NCBI RefSeq assembly: GCF_002804125.1
Contig: NZ_CP024966.1
Span: forward strand, 682,001 to 746,000
Direction of reading: 5' to 3'
Source of the DNA: Mesoplasma entomophilum
GTDB lineage: Bacteria; Bacillota_I; Bacilli_A; Mycoplasmatales; Mycoplasmataceae
DNA length: 64,000 nt
This document shows, piece after piece, positions 20,310 through 31,973 of this stretch (the stretch's first letter is position 1; each line of letters opens with the position of its first letter). Under the pieces are notes generated by a model. It was not told the DNA's origin. It did no database searches and worked only from the letters and a program-made list of their open reading frames with translations. The position numbers and the translations under genes were made by a program.

Positions 20310-20329
20310 ATAATTTCTCCCTTCTTGTT

Positions 20330-20899
20330 TTATTTAGCCATTACTTCAAATACATTTGCATGTCATTTATAAATTTTAATAAAGATTTCATTTTGCTCTT
20401 TAAAAAACTCTTTTGTTAATTCGCCAGTTATTTGATTTTCTAATTGAGGATTTTCATTGATTAGTTTTTCATTTGAAAATATTTCAACTTGTTTTCTTAT
20501 CCATTTAACTAATTTAGAGGCATGTTCTTTTTCTTCTTTTGTTAAAGACTTTTCATTATACTTTATTTCAAATTCATCTTTTAAGTTTGAATTTAATGTT
20601 TGATAATTAATAACTTCTTTAAACATTGTTTCTCTAATTGCTTCTTTGAATTTTTCTGAAAAATCTTCTATTTCATTTTGTTGTATAAACAACATTCCAA
20701 ATAAATCAGATTGTTTAACAAATTTATGATCATTATATGTTGCTATTTTATTTACTATTGTTTCAAATTCAGTTAAAAGTTTTTTGCTTATTTTTTGCTT
20801 ATTTTTATTTTCAAAATACTTAATAAAATCACGAAAAACTTTATTATTTAGTTTTTCATTAATTTTAATTTTATCTAATTTCTCTAAATTGTTTTTCAT
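20330..20899 (-). CDS. Unknown 189-residue protein
   Basis: No family recognised. Charged and helical, Lys/Glu/Asn-rich, no membrane segment. A UGA Trp codon near the end (KWHANVFEVMAK) extends it beyond the first TGA. It starts 9 nt after the permease-like gene and lies 20 nt before the HEPN-like gene, so all three share a transcript. It could be a partner of either neighbour, but the sequence gives no direct sign of this. Confidence 0.7.
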
Positions 20900-20908
20900 G
20901 ATTTCTCC

Positions 20909-22393
20909 TTATTCAATAATAATTCTTGAATTAATTTTTTTCTCTACAGATTGTTTTTCATATTCTGAAAAAATATGTTTAATATTTGCATAGTCAATGA
21001 ACTCTGCAATCACTTGATCTATTCACAATACTGTTAAGAATAAATAAATACTATTAATAAAAAATAATGATGCAGCTGTTATTCTAATAACTTTTTTTAA
21101 GTTATTTTCAAATGCAATAATATTTTCAATATTTGTTTCAGCAATAATTGATTGGATTGATTGATATGTAAATAAACCTGTTTTTGTATAAATAAAAGAA
21201 TTAAAAATGAAAATAACTAAAAATTGTCCAAGCAGCAATGCTGAAGCTATAAAGCCTGTAACTGGTATACCTTTTGATGCACGATAGTTTCACATAATTG
21301 CAAAAGCAAATCACATGTAGAATAAAACAAAATATGCAGAACCAAAAATTAAGTTTGAAATAATTATTCATACTGAATTAATAACAAATGTTGAAATTAA
21401 CAATGTTAAACCTGAAATAACGATCAATGCAAAAATTAAATTTTTCACACCTATTTTAGGTAGCATAATTTTATATAATGTATATCCTATTACAAACTGA
21501 CCAAAAATAAATAATGCTTGGTATTTTCTATCTAATGCTTCAAGTCATTTTTGATTATCATTGCCAATTTTTGAATTAGCCACAAAGTACATTCTAAATA
21601 TTGGGGATTGTATAAAACCATAAATAATACCTAATATTAAAGTAAGTATAATTAATTTTACTAATGTTGATTTTGAGTATTTTATTAATTCTTCTTTTAA
21701 AACTAGTCTGAACTCTCCAATTTTATTTTTATTCTCTGAACCATTTTTAAAACTAATTAATAATGACAATAACAAAAGAATAACGGTTACAATATTCAAA
21801 ACAATTATTTTATCTGTAACAAAATTATTAATATTTAAAATTCAGTTACCTATAAAAGTTGCAAATGTAATTACAAATCCAATAGCAAAAGAAACTTTTA
21901 ATGCAAATAGTCTATTATATTTTTGTTCATTTAAATATAGGAAATATAAACTCTGTGATGAAATACTAATACCTAATATAATTGCTTGCAAGATAATTAT
22001 TACTTTAAATCAAGCCGCATCATTTGAAGGAATAAATAATAACAGAGAAGCAAGAATTGAAGCTAAAATTGAAGCTCTTATTCAAATGTTTCTGCTTCTT
22101 ATTTTTCCGGTTATTCACGTTGCAAAAGGTTTAAGTAGAATTGCAAACAACATTGAACTACCAAATAATAGTAAAACCACAACTGTTGCTGATGGCATCT
22201 TATCAAAAGCATCAGTTAATACATTTGAGTTTTCTTGAATTAAGATTGCATTAGTAACTCAAACAATTAATGTTTGAGTATAAAACCAAAATATTTTCTT
22301 TTCAAAATTTTGTTTTTTATAAAGAAAATATAAAAATGCTAATCCTAAAATAATAATTAAAGGAACTACAATAATTAAATCTCAATTATTCAT
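20909..22393 (-). CDS. Permease-like (MFS-type) membrane protein
   Basis: 494 residues with about 12 hydrophobic segments, beginning LIIVVPLIIILGLAFLYFL. A basic cytoplasmic loop (about residues 215-245, NGSENKNKIGEFRLVLKEEL) splits two six-helix halves, which is the MFS layout. A typical MFS-A motif is not evident; WITGKIRSRNIWIRAS after helix 3 may be its remnant. The substrate is unknown. ATG at 22393 lies 1 nt after the argS stop. Several TGA Trp codons occur, as usual in membrane proteins here. Confidence 0.72.
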
Positions 22394-22394
22394 A

Positions 22395-24056
22395 TTACAT
22401 TGTTTCTAAAGCACTAACACCAATAATAGTGAAAGCATTAGTTAATACTTGTAAAACTGCTAAAACTAATCCTAGTCTTGCTTCACTTATTGGTAAATCT
22501 TTTTCATCAAGAATTTTTGTATCTGCATAGTATGAATGGAATTGTTTACATACAGTTTGAATGTATTCACAAATTAATTGTGGCGCTCTATTTTTAGCAG
22601 CCATTTGAATTACCTGGTTAAAATTATCTAAAGTTAATAATAATTCTATTTCTTTTTTATTTGATAATAAATTTGTTTCTTCTAAATTAGCTTTAATATT
22701 TTTTTGTTCAGCTTGATTTAAAATTGAATGGCATCTTGCTGTTGCATATTGTGCATAGTAAACTGGGTTGGTTGCATTTTTTTGTTGAACTAGGTCTAAG
22801 TCTAAGTCCATATGTGAACTACTTGATTTAGATGCTAACATATATCTTAAAGCATCTTTTCCAACCATTTCCATAATATCAACTAATCAAACAGCAGTTC
22901 CTTTTCTTTTACTCATTTTGTATTCTTGACCGTCCTTGATCAATCTTACCATTTGTACCATTTCAATTTCCAAAATGTCTGGATTATGACCTAATAATTG
23001 TAAACCAGCTCTCATTCTTTGAATGTAACCATGGTGGTCCCCACCTCAAATATTAATTAGTACATCAGCTTTGGTTCTATCAATTCTGATATTATGTGTT
23101 GCTAAATCTGGAACAATGTATGTTAAGGAACCATCTTTTTTAATTAACACACGATCTTTGTCATCACCAAATTCAGTTGTTTTTAATCATAAAGCTCCAT
23201 CAGCTTCATAGGTTGCATTTTTTTCCTTATATTCTTCTAAAAGTTTTTCAATTTGATTTGTATCGTACATTTCTTGTTCACTTGAATAGTGATCAATTAC
23301 AACTCCAAAATCTTTTAATTGTTTTTTAATTTCAGCTAAGAAATATTCTGTAGCTTCTTTTCTAAAAATTTGATGAACTTCATCATCAGAAATTGCAGTT
23401 TCTGTAAAAGTTAAATTTTTAAATTTATCTCCATATTTTTCAATCAAAGTATTAGCTAAATCATCATAGAAAGTTCCACCATAAGTATTAACTGGTTTCT
23501 CCGCTTCAATTCCTAGTGCTCATTGATAATGAACAAAAACAGTAACAGCTAAAATATTAATTTGATTTCCTGCATCATTTGTATAATATTCAGTTTGCAC
23601 TTCATAACCATCAAATTTTAAAACTTCTTCTAATACAGAACCAGTTACAGCATTTCTCGCATGCCCAACGTGTAAATATCCTGTAGGGTTTGCTGAAACA
23701 TATTCAATGTTTATAATTTCATTTTTACTTTTATTTTTACCATATGCTTCTTTTAAAGTTGTTATGTTTTTAATAGCTCTTGAAAGTAATTTTGTTTTTA
23801 GTTTAATGTTAATAAAACCAGGTCCTGCTATTTCAATTTGATCATAATAATCTTTTTGCATTAATTCTTGTTTAATAGTTTCTGCTAATTGAACAGGATT
23901 TTGTTTTAGTTCTTTTGCACTCATTAAAGCAAGAGTTGTAGAAAAATGACTATCAATATTATTTTTGTTTATTTCAACAATTGGTTCCTTTGTTATATTT
24001 ATTTTTTTTGCTATTGTTTTTAAGTCATCTTTAACTATATTAATTATGTTATCCAT
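22395..24056 (-). CDS. argS: Arginyl-tRNA synthetase
   Basis: 553 residues, the normal size for a class I ArgRS. HIGH-type motif [13 protein letters not shown] preceded by [10 protein letters not shown], and KMSKRKG later, with YLHVGHARN... and [12 protein letters not shown] typical of ArgRS. The start is taken at [12 protein letters not shown] (24056), which has an AAAGGGAAA site; a longer upstream frame lacks support. Followed 1 nt later by the permease-like gene. Confidence 0.97.
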
Positions 24057-24106
24057 TTTGTTTCCCTTTCTAAGGAAAAAACATTTGTCGAACAAATGTT
24101 TTATCT

Positions 24107-24652
24107 CTATATTGACATTAATTCTTTTTCTTTAATTTTTGATATCTCATCTAATTTTTTGATATTTGAATCTGTTAATTTTTGCACGTCAGCTTCAATG
24201 CCTTTAACAACATCTTCACTAATTGATTTGTCTTTTTTAGCTGTATCAATTGAATCTCTACGAATATTTCTAATACGAACTTTAAAGTTTTCTAATTCTT
24301 TATTCATTTTTTTAACTAAATCTTTTCTAATTTCTTCTGTTAATGCAGGAATATTAATTCTTACAACTTCAGCATCAGAAATTGGATTTAAGTTTAAGTC
24401 TGATTTGTTAATTGCTGCAACAACTTCTTGAATTAAACTTTTATCTCAAGGTTTAATTACTAATAGTTGAGGTTCTGGTGTTGAGATTTGAGCAGTTTGA
24501 TTAACTGGTGTTGGAGTTCCATAGTAGTTAACCATAACTTTATCTAACATTGTAGCACTTGCTCTACCTGTTCTAATTGTTTTAATGTGATCTTGTCACG
24601 CAGCAACTGTGTCTTCCATTTGTTGCTCTGCTAATAATAAAATTTCATCCAT
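24107..24652 (-). CDS. frr: Ribosome recycling factor
   Basis: 181 residues. Splits post-termination ribosomes with EF-G. Blocks: [59 protein letters not shown] and [10 protein letters not shown]. It follows pyrH by 11 nt, the usual pyrH-frr order. Confidence 0.97.
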
Positions 24653-24663
24653 ATTTATTTCTC

Positions 24664-25380
24664 CTATTCTTCTATGATTGTTGATTCTAAAGAACCTTCC
24701 ATAACTTTAATAATGTTATTTGGTCCTTGCATGTCAAATACTTCGATTGGAAGTTTTGCGTCTTTTGCTAATGTTGCTGCTGTTAAATCCATTACACGTA
24801 ATTGTTTATCAGCTATTTCACGATGAGTTAATTTTTCATAAAATTTGGCATTAGGATTTAAATTTGGGTCTGAATCATAAACTCCTTTAACTCCATTTTT
24901 TGCCATTAATACTGCATCAGCATCAATTTCGATTGCACGAATTACTGAATTAGTATCTGTTGTAAAATAAGCAAATCCTGTACCTCCAACAAAAATTGAA
25001 ATGTAACCTTCATTCATTTTTAATCTAGCTCTTTTAAAGTTATAATCATCTGTCACTGTTTCAATTGGTAAAGATGAATAAACATTAACCTTGTCATAAC
25101 CTAAACGTTTGATAGTTGATTCTAAAGCTAGACCATTCATAACTGTTGCTAACATTCCCATGTAATCAGCATTAATTTGTGGCATGTCAATATCAGTTCC
25201 AAGTTTACCTCTTCAGATATTTCCTCCACCAATAACAATTCCTAATTTTAATCCATTTTTTGCTAATTCAACAATTTGTTTAGCAATGTCTTCTAATTTT
25301 TCCTTGTTGTAAATTTCATTTTCGCTTTTTAAAGCTTCACCACTAAGTTTTAATAAAACTGTACTATATTTATATTTCAT
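24664..25380 (-). CDS. pyrH: UMP kinase
   Basis: 238 residues, bacterial UMPK of the amino-acid-kinase fold: LLKLSGEAL at the N-terminus, GIVIGGGNIWRG, MNGLALE, GYISIFVGGTGFAYFTTDTN and DLTAATLAKD. Makes UDP from UMP for RNA and lipid precursors. First gene of the pyrH-frr-argS run. It is separated from rpsB-tsf by a membrane protein gene and a terminator. Confidence 0.97.
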
Positions 25381-25427
25381 TTAAAATACCTCATTCATCT
25401 TATTTATTATACCCAAAAACACTAATA

Positions 25428-25453
25428 AAAAAAGCACTCCTAAGAATGCTTTA
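25428..25453 (-). terminator. Intrinsic terminator of the rpsB-tsf-membrane protein unit
   Basis: Minus-strand hairpin AAGCATTC-TTAG-GAGTGCTT (one G-T pair) followed by seven T. Confidence 0.88.
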
Positions 25454-25455
25454 AA

Positions 25456-26016
25456 CTATTTATTTCTAATTGATTTATTATGATATGCTAATGCATCTTC
25501 GCTATCAACTTTAATACCTATGATTTTTTCATCAAAGAATGATGCATCAACCATTTTTGTACTAAATTTAACTTTTTTTATTACTCTTTTACCCTGTTTA
25601 TAAAAAACGAAAATATATGGTGTTCTAGTATCACTAATAATTTTAACAATGTTTTTATTATCAATTTTTTCTCCAATTAAGTTAATTGAATCTTTTGTTA
25701 ATGCAACCCCATAATATGGAATGAAAAAGAATAATGAAATAACTGAACCAGCTATACAAATCATTCCAATAACTGTTGTAATTATTGCGCCTGTATTTGA
25801 GTTTAAAAGATCTGGCTTATAAATTACAGCTGTAATAATTCCCATAATTTCACTAATTGAAATTAAAGAAACTGTAATGATTGGTAAAACTAAACCATAT
25901 TTTTTTGACTTAGTATCTAATTTTCTAAACTGATAGTAATAGAATGCAAGTGTTAATAATAATAGTAATGAAATACCAATTAACACAATGCTCATAATTA
26001 AAAATTTTGAACTCAT
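25456..26016 (-). CDS. Unknown membrane protein, 186 residues
   Basis: Three hydrophobic segments: residues ~5-30, ~44-66 and ~78-103. A soluble C-terminal domain of about 80 residues follows (GVALTKDSINLIGEKIDNKN...), resembling small PH-like or bPH domains in pattern only. No family is recognised. It begins 2 nt after the tsf stop and so is translated with EF-Ts; its terminator follows 3 nt after the stop. It replaces the pyrH gene that usually follows tsf. Confidence 0.7.
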   Translation of the reverse strand: MSSKFLIMSIVLIGISLLLLLTLAFYYYQFRKLDTKSKKYGLVLPIITVSLISISEIMGIITAVIYKPDLLNSNTGAIITTVIGMICIAGSVISLFFFIPYYGVALTKDSINLIGEKIDNKNIVKIISDTRTPYIFVFYKQGKRVIKKVKFSTKMVDASFFDEKIIGIKVDSEDALAYHNKSIRNK

Positions 26017-26018
26017 AA

Positions 26019-26912
26019 TTAGTTACCTAATTGAGCAGCTACTTCACTTGCAAAGTCAGTAACTACTTTTTCAATTCCTTCTCCAACTTCATATCTTATC
26101 ATGTCAATTAAAGTTACTTTTTTAGATTCTAAAAATTGCCCTACTTTGAAACTTTCATCAACAACATATTGTTGGTCTACTAAACTAATTTCTGATAAAC
26201 GTTTTGATAATTTTCCTTTTAAAATGTTTTCTAAAACATTTTCAGGTTTACCTTGTAATTTTGGATCTTCTTTAGCTTCAGCTTTAATGATGCTAAATTC
26301 TGATTCTTTAAATTCAGCAGGGATTTCTTCCATGCTTTTGTATTGTGGGCTCATTGCTGCAACGTGCATAGCTAAGTTATATGCGTCTGATGCATCAAGT
26401 GTTCCTTTAAAGTTCAATGCAACTGAAACTCTTTTGTTTGCATGGTTGTATAAAGTAGTTGTATTTCCAGCTTCTTTAGCAATTAAAGTAAATCTTCTTA
26501 ATTGAATTTTTTCTCCAATTGTTGCTGTAGCATTTACTAATACTTGTTCAATTGTTTCACCTGAATTTGTTGTTAATGCTAATCCTTCTTCTAAAGTTTT
26601 TGCATCTGATGCCAATAATACATTAGCAATTTCATCAATTAAGCTGATGAATTTTTCGTTTTGAGCAACGAAGTCAGTTTCTGAGTTAACTTCAAGAATA
26701 ACAACTTTTTTATTGTCTTCTTTAGCTAAAGCTACACCTTCAGCAGCTACACGGTCTGATTTTTTAGCAGCTTTTGCTAATCCGTTTTCTCTTAATCAAA
26801 CGATAGCGTCATCGATGTTTCCATCTGTTGCTTCTAAAGCTTTTTTACAGTCCATCATACCAGCTTGTGTAATTTCTCTTAATTCTTTAATTAATTGTGC
26901 GTTTACAGCCAT
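26019..26912 (-). CDS. tsf: Elongation factor Ts
   Basis: 297 residues. Nucleotide exchange factor for EF-Tu. N-terminal UBA-like part [20 protein letters not shown] and the [10 protein letters not shown] signature ([10 protein letters not shown]) are clear, followed by the dimerisation domain with [27 protein letters not shown]. 34 nt after rpsB, the usual pair. Confidence 0.97.
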
Positions 26913-26946
26913 ATATGTTTTCTCCTTTTGGTTTTAGTTTATTTTA

Positions 26947-27747
26947 TTAGTTATTTGTTTTTTCAGGTCTATTTCAACTTCTGTTGTTTGAGTAGTTGTT
27001 TTCGCCTTCTGTTCTTTCACGTTTAACAACAACTGTTTTTAAAACTGAAGGTGCTAATTTTAAGTTAGCTCCATCAGCGAATGCGTCAACTAAAGCGTTG
27101 ATCATAATGTTTACTGATTCTTGTAAATCATCGTTTGCAGGAATTGGTAAAGTTACGATATCTGGATCAACGTTTGTGTCACATAGTCCAATTACTGGAA
27201 TGTTTAACTTGATTGCTTCTTTAACAGCAATTTCATCTGATTTAGGATCTACAACAATTAATGCAGCAGGTAATTTACGCATTTGTTTGATTCCACCTAA
27301 TGATTTTTCTAAGTTAGCTTTTTCTTTTAAAATTAATATTTGTTCTTTTTTAGTTCTTAAAGCTAATTGTCCATTTTTTTCTGATTCTTCAATTTCTCAT
27401 AACGCTTTGATTCTTTTTACAATTGTTTTGAAGTTTGTTAAAGTTCCACCTAATCATCTTTGGTTAACGTAGTAGTTACCTGATCTTAATGCAGCTTCCT
27501 TAACAGCTAATTTAGCTGAACGTCTTGTTCCTACGAATAAAACTTTTTCACCTTTAGCTCCGATTGATTGAACTAATTTTTCAGCTTGTCTTAATTGAAT
27601 TAAAGTCTTTTCTAAGTCAATTACGTGGTTTTTTGATTTTGACCCATAAATAAATGGTGCCATTTTTGGATTTCATCTTTTTGTTTGGTGACCATATTGA
27701 ACACCAGCAGCAGATAATTCATCTCTTGTTACTTCTTTGTATGCCAT
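26947..27747 (-). CDS. rpsB: 30S ribosomal protein S2
   Basis: 266 residues. Blocks: LSAAGVQYGHQTKRWNPKMA (family LLEAGVHFGHQTRRWNPKM), IIDLEKT-like VIDLEKTLIQL, WLGGTLTNFKTI, LPAALIVVDPKSDEIAVKEA and IPVIGLCDTNVDPDIVTLPI. A C-terminal Asn-rich tail is normal. Transcribed from a strong promoter through a 139-nt structured leader. Confidence 0.98.
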
Positions 27748-27886
27748 GTTTGTACTCCTTCTTTTTTTGTATTTGTTAGGCTTCCAAGTGATTCGAACAC
27801 TACCACCCTTTTTACTAATTTGGGCACTGGGTAAATGAATTCTCACTTGTGATTGAATATCTATTAACTTTGTTAAATAATCAACT
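27748..27886 (-). ncRNA. Structured 5' leader of rpsB (candidate autoregulatory element)
   Basis: The minus-strand leader is about 139 nt. CAAGTGA near 27842-27850 is complementary to TCACTTG near 27784-27792 and would close a long stem. Inside it, ACCCAGTGCCC faces AAAGGGTGGTAG, and GTG-TTCGAAT-CAC reads like a tRNA T-arm. Ribosomal protein operons often carry leaders that mimic the rRNA target, so autoregulation by S2 is plausible. I cannot match it to a named family, and it also faintly recalls the T-box AGGGTGGNACC motif without the rest of that element. Confidence 0.6.
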
Positions 27887-27892
27887 TTTAAA

Positions 27893-27921
27893 ATTATAGC
27901 AAAAAAAGCCCAATTTTTAAA
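27893..27921 (-). promoter_or_regulatory. Promoter of rpsB-tsf
   Basis: Minus strand: -35 TTTAAA, 17-nt spacer and extended -10 TGCTATAAT. The -35 lies in the loop of the preceding gene's terminator hairpin and the T-run is the spacer, so terminator and promoter occupy the same 30 bases. Confidence 0.75.
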
Positions 27922-27929
27922 GGGCTTAT
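27899..27929 (-). terminator. Intrinsic terminator of the flippase-like gene
   Basis: Minus-strand hairpin AAGCCCTTTAAAAATTGGGCTT followed by T7; its sequence doubles as the rpsB promoter. Confidence 0.85.
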
Positions 27930-27943
27930 TTTAAGATATAGAG

Positions 27944-29983
27944 TTATTTTTTACTTTTAGCATTATTTGTTGGTTTCTCGTTAGCTTTTAAAGTATAAAC
28001 CTTAGGTGTATTTTTGTACTTATATCTTTTTTCAAAATAACTTTCATTGTCAATAACTTCATTGTTTTCTTCGATTTGATCATATAAAGATTTAATTATC
28101 TGATTGTTTTGGTCTGCTTCTTCTTCAGCATTTATACCAGCATCAATGAATCTAGCAATTTTAAGTTTGCTACTATTTTTTTGAACAATTTGTTTAACAA
28201 TAGGCAAGTTAACTATAATGTTTAATCCAATTTTTGGTCTAAATATTAGTGGCAAAATAATACAAATCGGTAAACTTGTTATTGCTGTTATAGCTAATAC
28301 ACTAATAATTGTTGGAATAGATATTGCTCCAACATCAACTTTAATTTTTTCACCTACAACTTCACTAGTTATATTAATTAAAGCGAATTTACTTAATCCA
28401 TAATTAATAAATATCGAAGTTGAAATAATAGGCACTAATAAAAATATAAAATTTGGTATTACATTTTTTAATGATGAATTATAAGTAATGTGTGTTCAAG
28501 TAAATGACCACAAAAAGAAATACGTGAACATTATAAATATAAGTTTAATAATATAAAAATATCTAATCATTCGTGAAATTCAATTATCTACAGTTCCTGA
28601 TTTAAATGCAAAGAAATATAACAAAACCAAAGTTAAACTAGCTGTAATTAAATATCAAATAGCAATTAAGTTTAATCACTTTGTCGTTCTTTTTTCAACA
28701 CCTTTTGCTTGAACTAAAACATATTGTCCTTGAACTATAATAATTGCACTTGTTGATAAGCCAAATAGAATTGAAAATTCCTGTCCTGAGAAGATATATT
28801 TCAAAGCTTGTGCTTGATAAATTGCACTAACATCAGTTTCATTAAAATCTTTTGCAATTACATTTCCAAATAAACCTGTTGCTACAAATGGAGTTAATAT
28901 AGAAATCATAACAAAACTAAAAGCAGCTACAATGTATGTATAAAGTTCATAATTCGTATATGTTTTTCATTCAATTCTTCCTTCTTTTAAAATTTGAGAA
29001 ACAAAATATTCTCTAAAAGAAACAATAAAATTCAACATAATGATTCTAATGTTGATACCAACAATCATATATATTGATAACATAGATGTTGTTTTAAGTC
29101 CTGATGTTCCTAAAACAACCAAAAGAATAATAATATCAGCGTTCATTAAAATATTAATTCCTAATGAAGAGAAGAATAACTTTGATGATTTTCTAACTAA
29201 GTTATGATCATTAAAATCAGAGTAAAACTTAATTCATGGGTATTTTCTTTTTACATAAAACATTATCATGAAACCACGAATAAACGGGTAAATAACAATT
29301 GGCAAAAATACTAATACAGGACTTATGTAAACACCTTTAAAGTTAATTCAACTTAATAGCGAAATGATTAACATGTAAACAATCACATCTGTAAAAAGTA
29401 TAATAGCCCTTCTTAAATAATTTTGCTTATCAGCTTCAAGAACATTTTCATAAATACCAAAAATGGAAGAACTAACTACTTGTTTAAAACCAAAAAAGAA
29501 ACAAACAAAACCTAGTTCTCATAAATGAATAGTAGCATTTTGAGTTGGAGCAGTTAGACCGCTTATAATATCATCACCCTGTAAAAAATGAGGAGCAAGA
29601 GCAATTTCAAGTGGATATAAAATTGAAATTAATGTTACAAATAGTAATCCACTTCAAAGTTTATTACGATACTTTCTTTTTGCTGTAGAAAAAGACTCAT
29701 TTGCTGTAATTCAATCCTTTTCCATAATTGGTTTAGCCATTAAAATAACCGTAGTTACTCCAAGTGCACCTTCACAAGTACCACCGATAATAGCAACTGA
29801 CATAGAAATTCTTACGAACCCGTTAAACTCAGTACCATAAGCACTCAAGATTCAATAAATCATAAGAATTTGAATAATAGTATTAGTTAAGGAAATAGCA
29901 ACTCCAACTAGCGCACTTCACACACTTGTTCTTGCTGATGTCTTTAAAACAACATTATCTGTAGCTGTAGCTTCAAGTTGCAT
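27944..29983 (-). CDS. MATE/flippase-like (MOP superfamily) membrane protein
   Basis: 679 residues with about 12-14 hydrophobic segments, then a charged cytoplasmic tail of about 90 residues (from KIARFIDAGINAEEEADQ to KPTNNAKSKK). The helix pattern and the start SALVGVAISLTNTIIQILMI resemble polysaccharide or lipid flippases (Wzx/MurJ-like). The substrate is unknown; with no peptidoglycan in mollicutes, a glycan or glycolipid cargo is more likely. It is 18 nt after the pseudouridine synthase gene and ends the CPBP-rlu-flippase operon. Confidence 0.72.
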
Positions 29984-30001
29984 TTTTCCACCTCCTTATT
30001 C

Positions 30002-30910
30002 TTATCAGGTTGGTTCTATTTCTATAATTTTACCATTTAGATTTTCTAAATTTCCTTCAAATCCATTGAACACTAATTTATTAGCAAATAAGAAAATCAT
30101 TTTATTATTGTTAATAATTGTTCCTGAGTATCTTGAGTCATTAATGATAGATGCTCCATAGTATTCTAAAGTAGCTCTAATTTGGTGTTTTCTACCTGTT
30201 AGAATTTGAACTTCTAATTCTGTTTGTTCATTTGTTACATCTAAACTAACAACATTAAATATTGTTGTTGCTTCTTTATAATCTGATCTAAATTCTTCGC
30301 TAAAAACTGATTTTTGAATAATAGGATCATATTTGATTCATCCTTTAGCAACTAAACTTTCAGTAACTGGAACATCAATTCTACAACGGTAATATTTTTC
30401 AATTTTATCTTTGTCTTGAATTGCTTCAACCATAATATCATGAGTTTGCTTGTTTTTGGCATACATTATCAAACCTGATGTTAATTTATCTAATCTATGA
30501 ATATGACTAATTACATATGAATTTTCTTCACTTGGATTATATTGTTTTGTATCAAATAAATAATTTTTAACAATATCATCCATACTTGTTTTAACTGGTG
30601 AATGGACTTCAACATTATATGGTTTTTTAACTATTAATAAATTTGTATCTTCATAAATAACATCAATATCATAATTTGATAATTTTTTGAAATCATCTCT
30701 TAATACTGGTTTATTGTTATCATAAACTACAATTACATCGTTAGTTTTAATTAAGTAATCTTTATCCTTAATTCTTTTATTGTTAATTTTAATATCACCT
30801 TTTCTTAGTCATTTGTAAATAACTGAAAGTGGTGTTGTTTTATAGTTCTTTTTTAAGAACTTAAATAATGTTTGGTTATCATCATTTTGATTTGCAATAA
30901 ATTTGTTCAT
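30002..30910 (-). CDS. Pseudouridine synthase, RluC/RluD family
   Basis: 302 residues. N-terminal S4-like domain (LFKFLKKNYKTTPLSVIYKW-LRKGDIKINNKRI), catalytic HRLDKLTSGLIMYAK with the active Asp, and the terminal ILTGRKHQIRATLEYYG family signature. Target uridines in 23S rRNA are probable (RluC-like). The stop follows a UGA Trp codon (PTW). ATG shares a base with the upstream protease stop (TAATG). Confidence 0.93.
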
Positions 30911-31896
30911 TAGTTTCTCCCTGCGATCATTAAAATAAAAGTAATAAGGTTTGATCCTAAGTGAACTAATCATGTATAGGTTACATTACCTTCTGTGTAA
31001 ATAAAAGTTGCTGATAAGATAATTCCTGGTATCAAATAAATATAAATGTTTTCTACATCACCCATGCCTACGTGAACCATAGCAAATGCTAGTGATGAAA
31101 CTATCATTGCAAATCATTTATTACCAACCCCTGTAAAAATTGAATCTCTAAATGCTAGTTCTTCAACCATTGGTGCTACTATAACACTAAAAATGAATAG
31201 TAAAATTGAGTAAAAAACTTTGACTGTCATTGAAGAATTTTTGTAAATATCTTCAAGCGCAGATTGGTTAGCTGTTTGTGTTTCAATAAAACTTAAAGCA
31301 TAAGAAGTTCCAAATAAAATTGTAGTCATTATTAAAACTATTATTAAAACTCTTTTCCATTCTTTTTTTAAAGTTAAAAAAATTCTATCTTTTAAAAAAG
31401 GCACTTTTATGAACAATATTATTCCAACAATTATCTCAGCAATTATTTGCAGTGTCACTGATACAAATTGTGCGGCAACCTTATTACCACTTAAGCCAGA
31501 TAGACCTAAAATTAAAGAACCTAATATAATCACAAATAAAAATGGTAAGACAATAAAAGCATATATACCAAATGCATTTGTTCTTGTGAAAAGTTCATTA
31601 TCTCTTTTATACAAGATAAAACAACCAATTGCTGAACAAATGATCTGAACTGAAACAAATACAAGATTTATAATGTTTTGAGTATCATCAATTGTGTTTG
31701 CATTTACTGTGAATTTTAAAATTATTAGAATTATTAATGGCACAAATAAAACTGAACTAGCAAATATTATTCCATCAATTAAAGGATTAAAAACATTAAA
31801 CTTAAATTTAACTTCTTGTGGTAATTCATCATCAAATCTAACTTTATTAAATGTTGATTTCATAAATTTTTTAAATTTATTTATTTTTACTTTCAT
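30910..31896 (-). CDS. CPBP family intramembrane metalloprotease
   Basis: 328 residues, about eight membrane segments. The CAAX-protease (Abi/CPBP) motifs are present: E245-E246-x3-R250 in VEELAFRDSIF, FAMVHVG with the second-motif histidine, and HLGSNLITF with the third-motif His and Asn. A cytoplasmic basic N-terminus (about 30 residues) precedes the first helix. Such proteins process membrane substrates or confer bacteriocin immunity; the actual substrate is unknown. Confidence 0.9.
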
Positions 31897-31935
31897 GTTT
31901 CTCCTTTTTATCTTTGTCTAATTAATTAAAACATA

Positions 31936-31961
31936 TAAAAAAATTGCTTAAAGCAATTTTA
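31936..31961 (-). terminator. Intrinsic terminator of ptsH
   Basis: Minus-strand hairpin AAAATTGC-TTTAA-GCAATTTT continuing into T, 12 nt after the ptsH stop. Confidence 0.85.
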
Positions 31962-31973
31962 ATTAATTTTTTA

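Noticed and set aside
24057-24095. Longer ArgRS N-terminus beginning MFDKCFFLRKG
   Set aside because: ATG 24056 has its own ribosome site and the extra residues are atypical of ArgRS.
27780-27850. tRNA gene on the minus strand before rpsB
   Set aside because: A T-arm-like hairpin is present, but there is no matching 5' acceptor strand, D-arm or anticodon arm at tRNA spacing.
27780-27850. T-box riboswitch before rpsB
   Set aside because: Only a fragment like AGGGTGG is seen. There is no specifier stem, no full T-box, and the downstream gene is a ribosomal protein, not an aminoacyl-tRNA gene.
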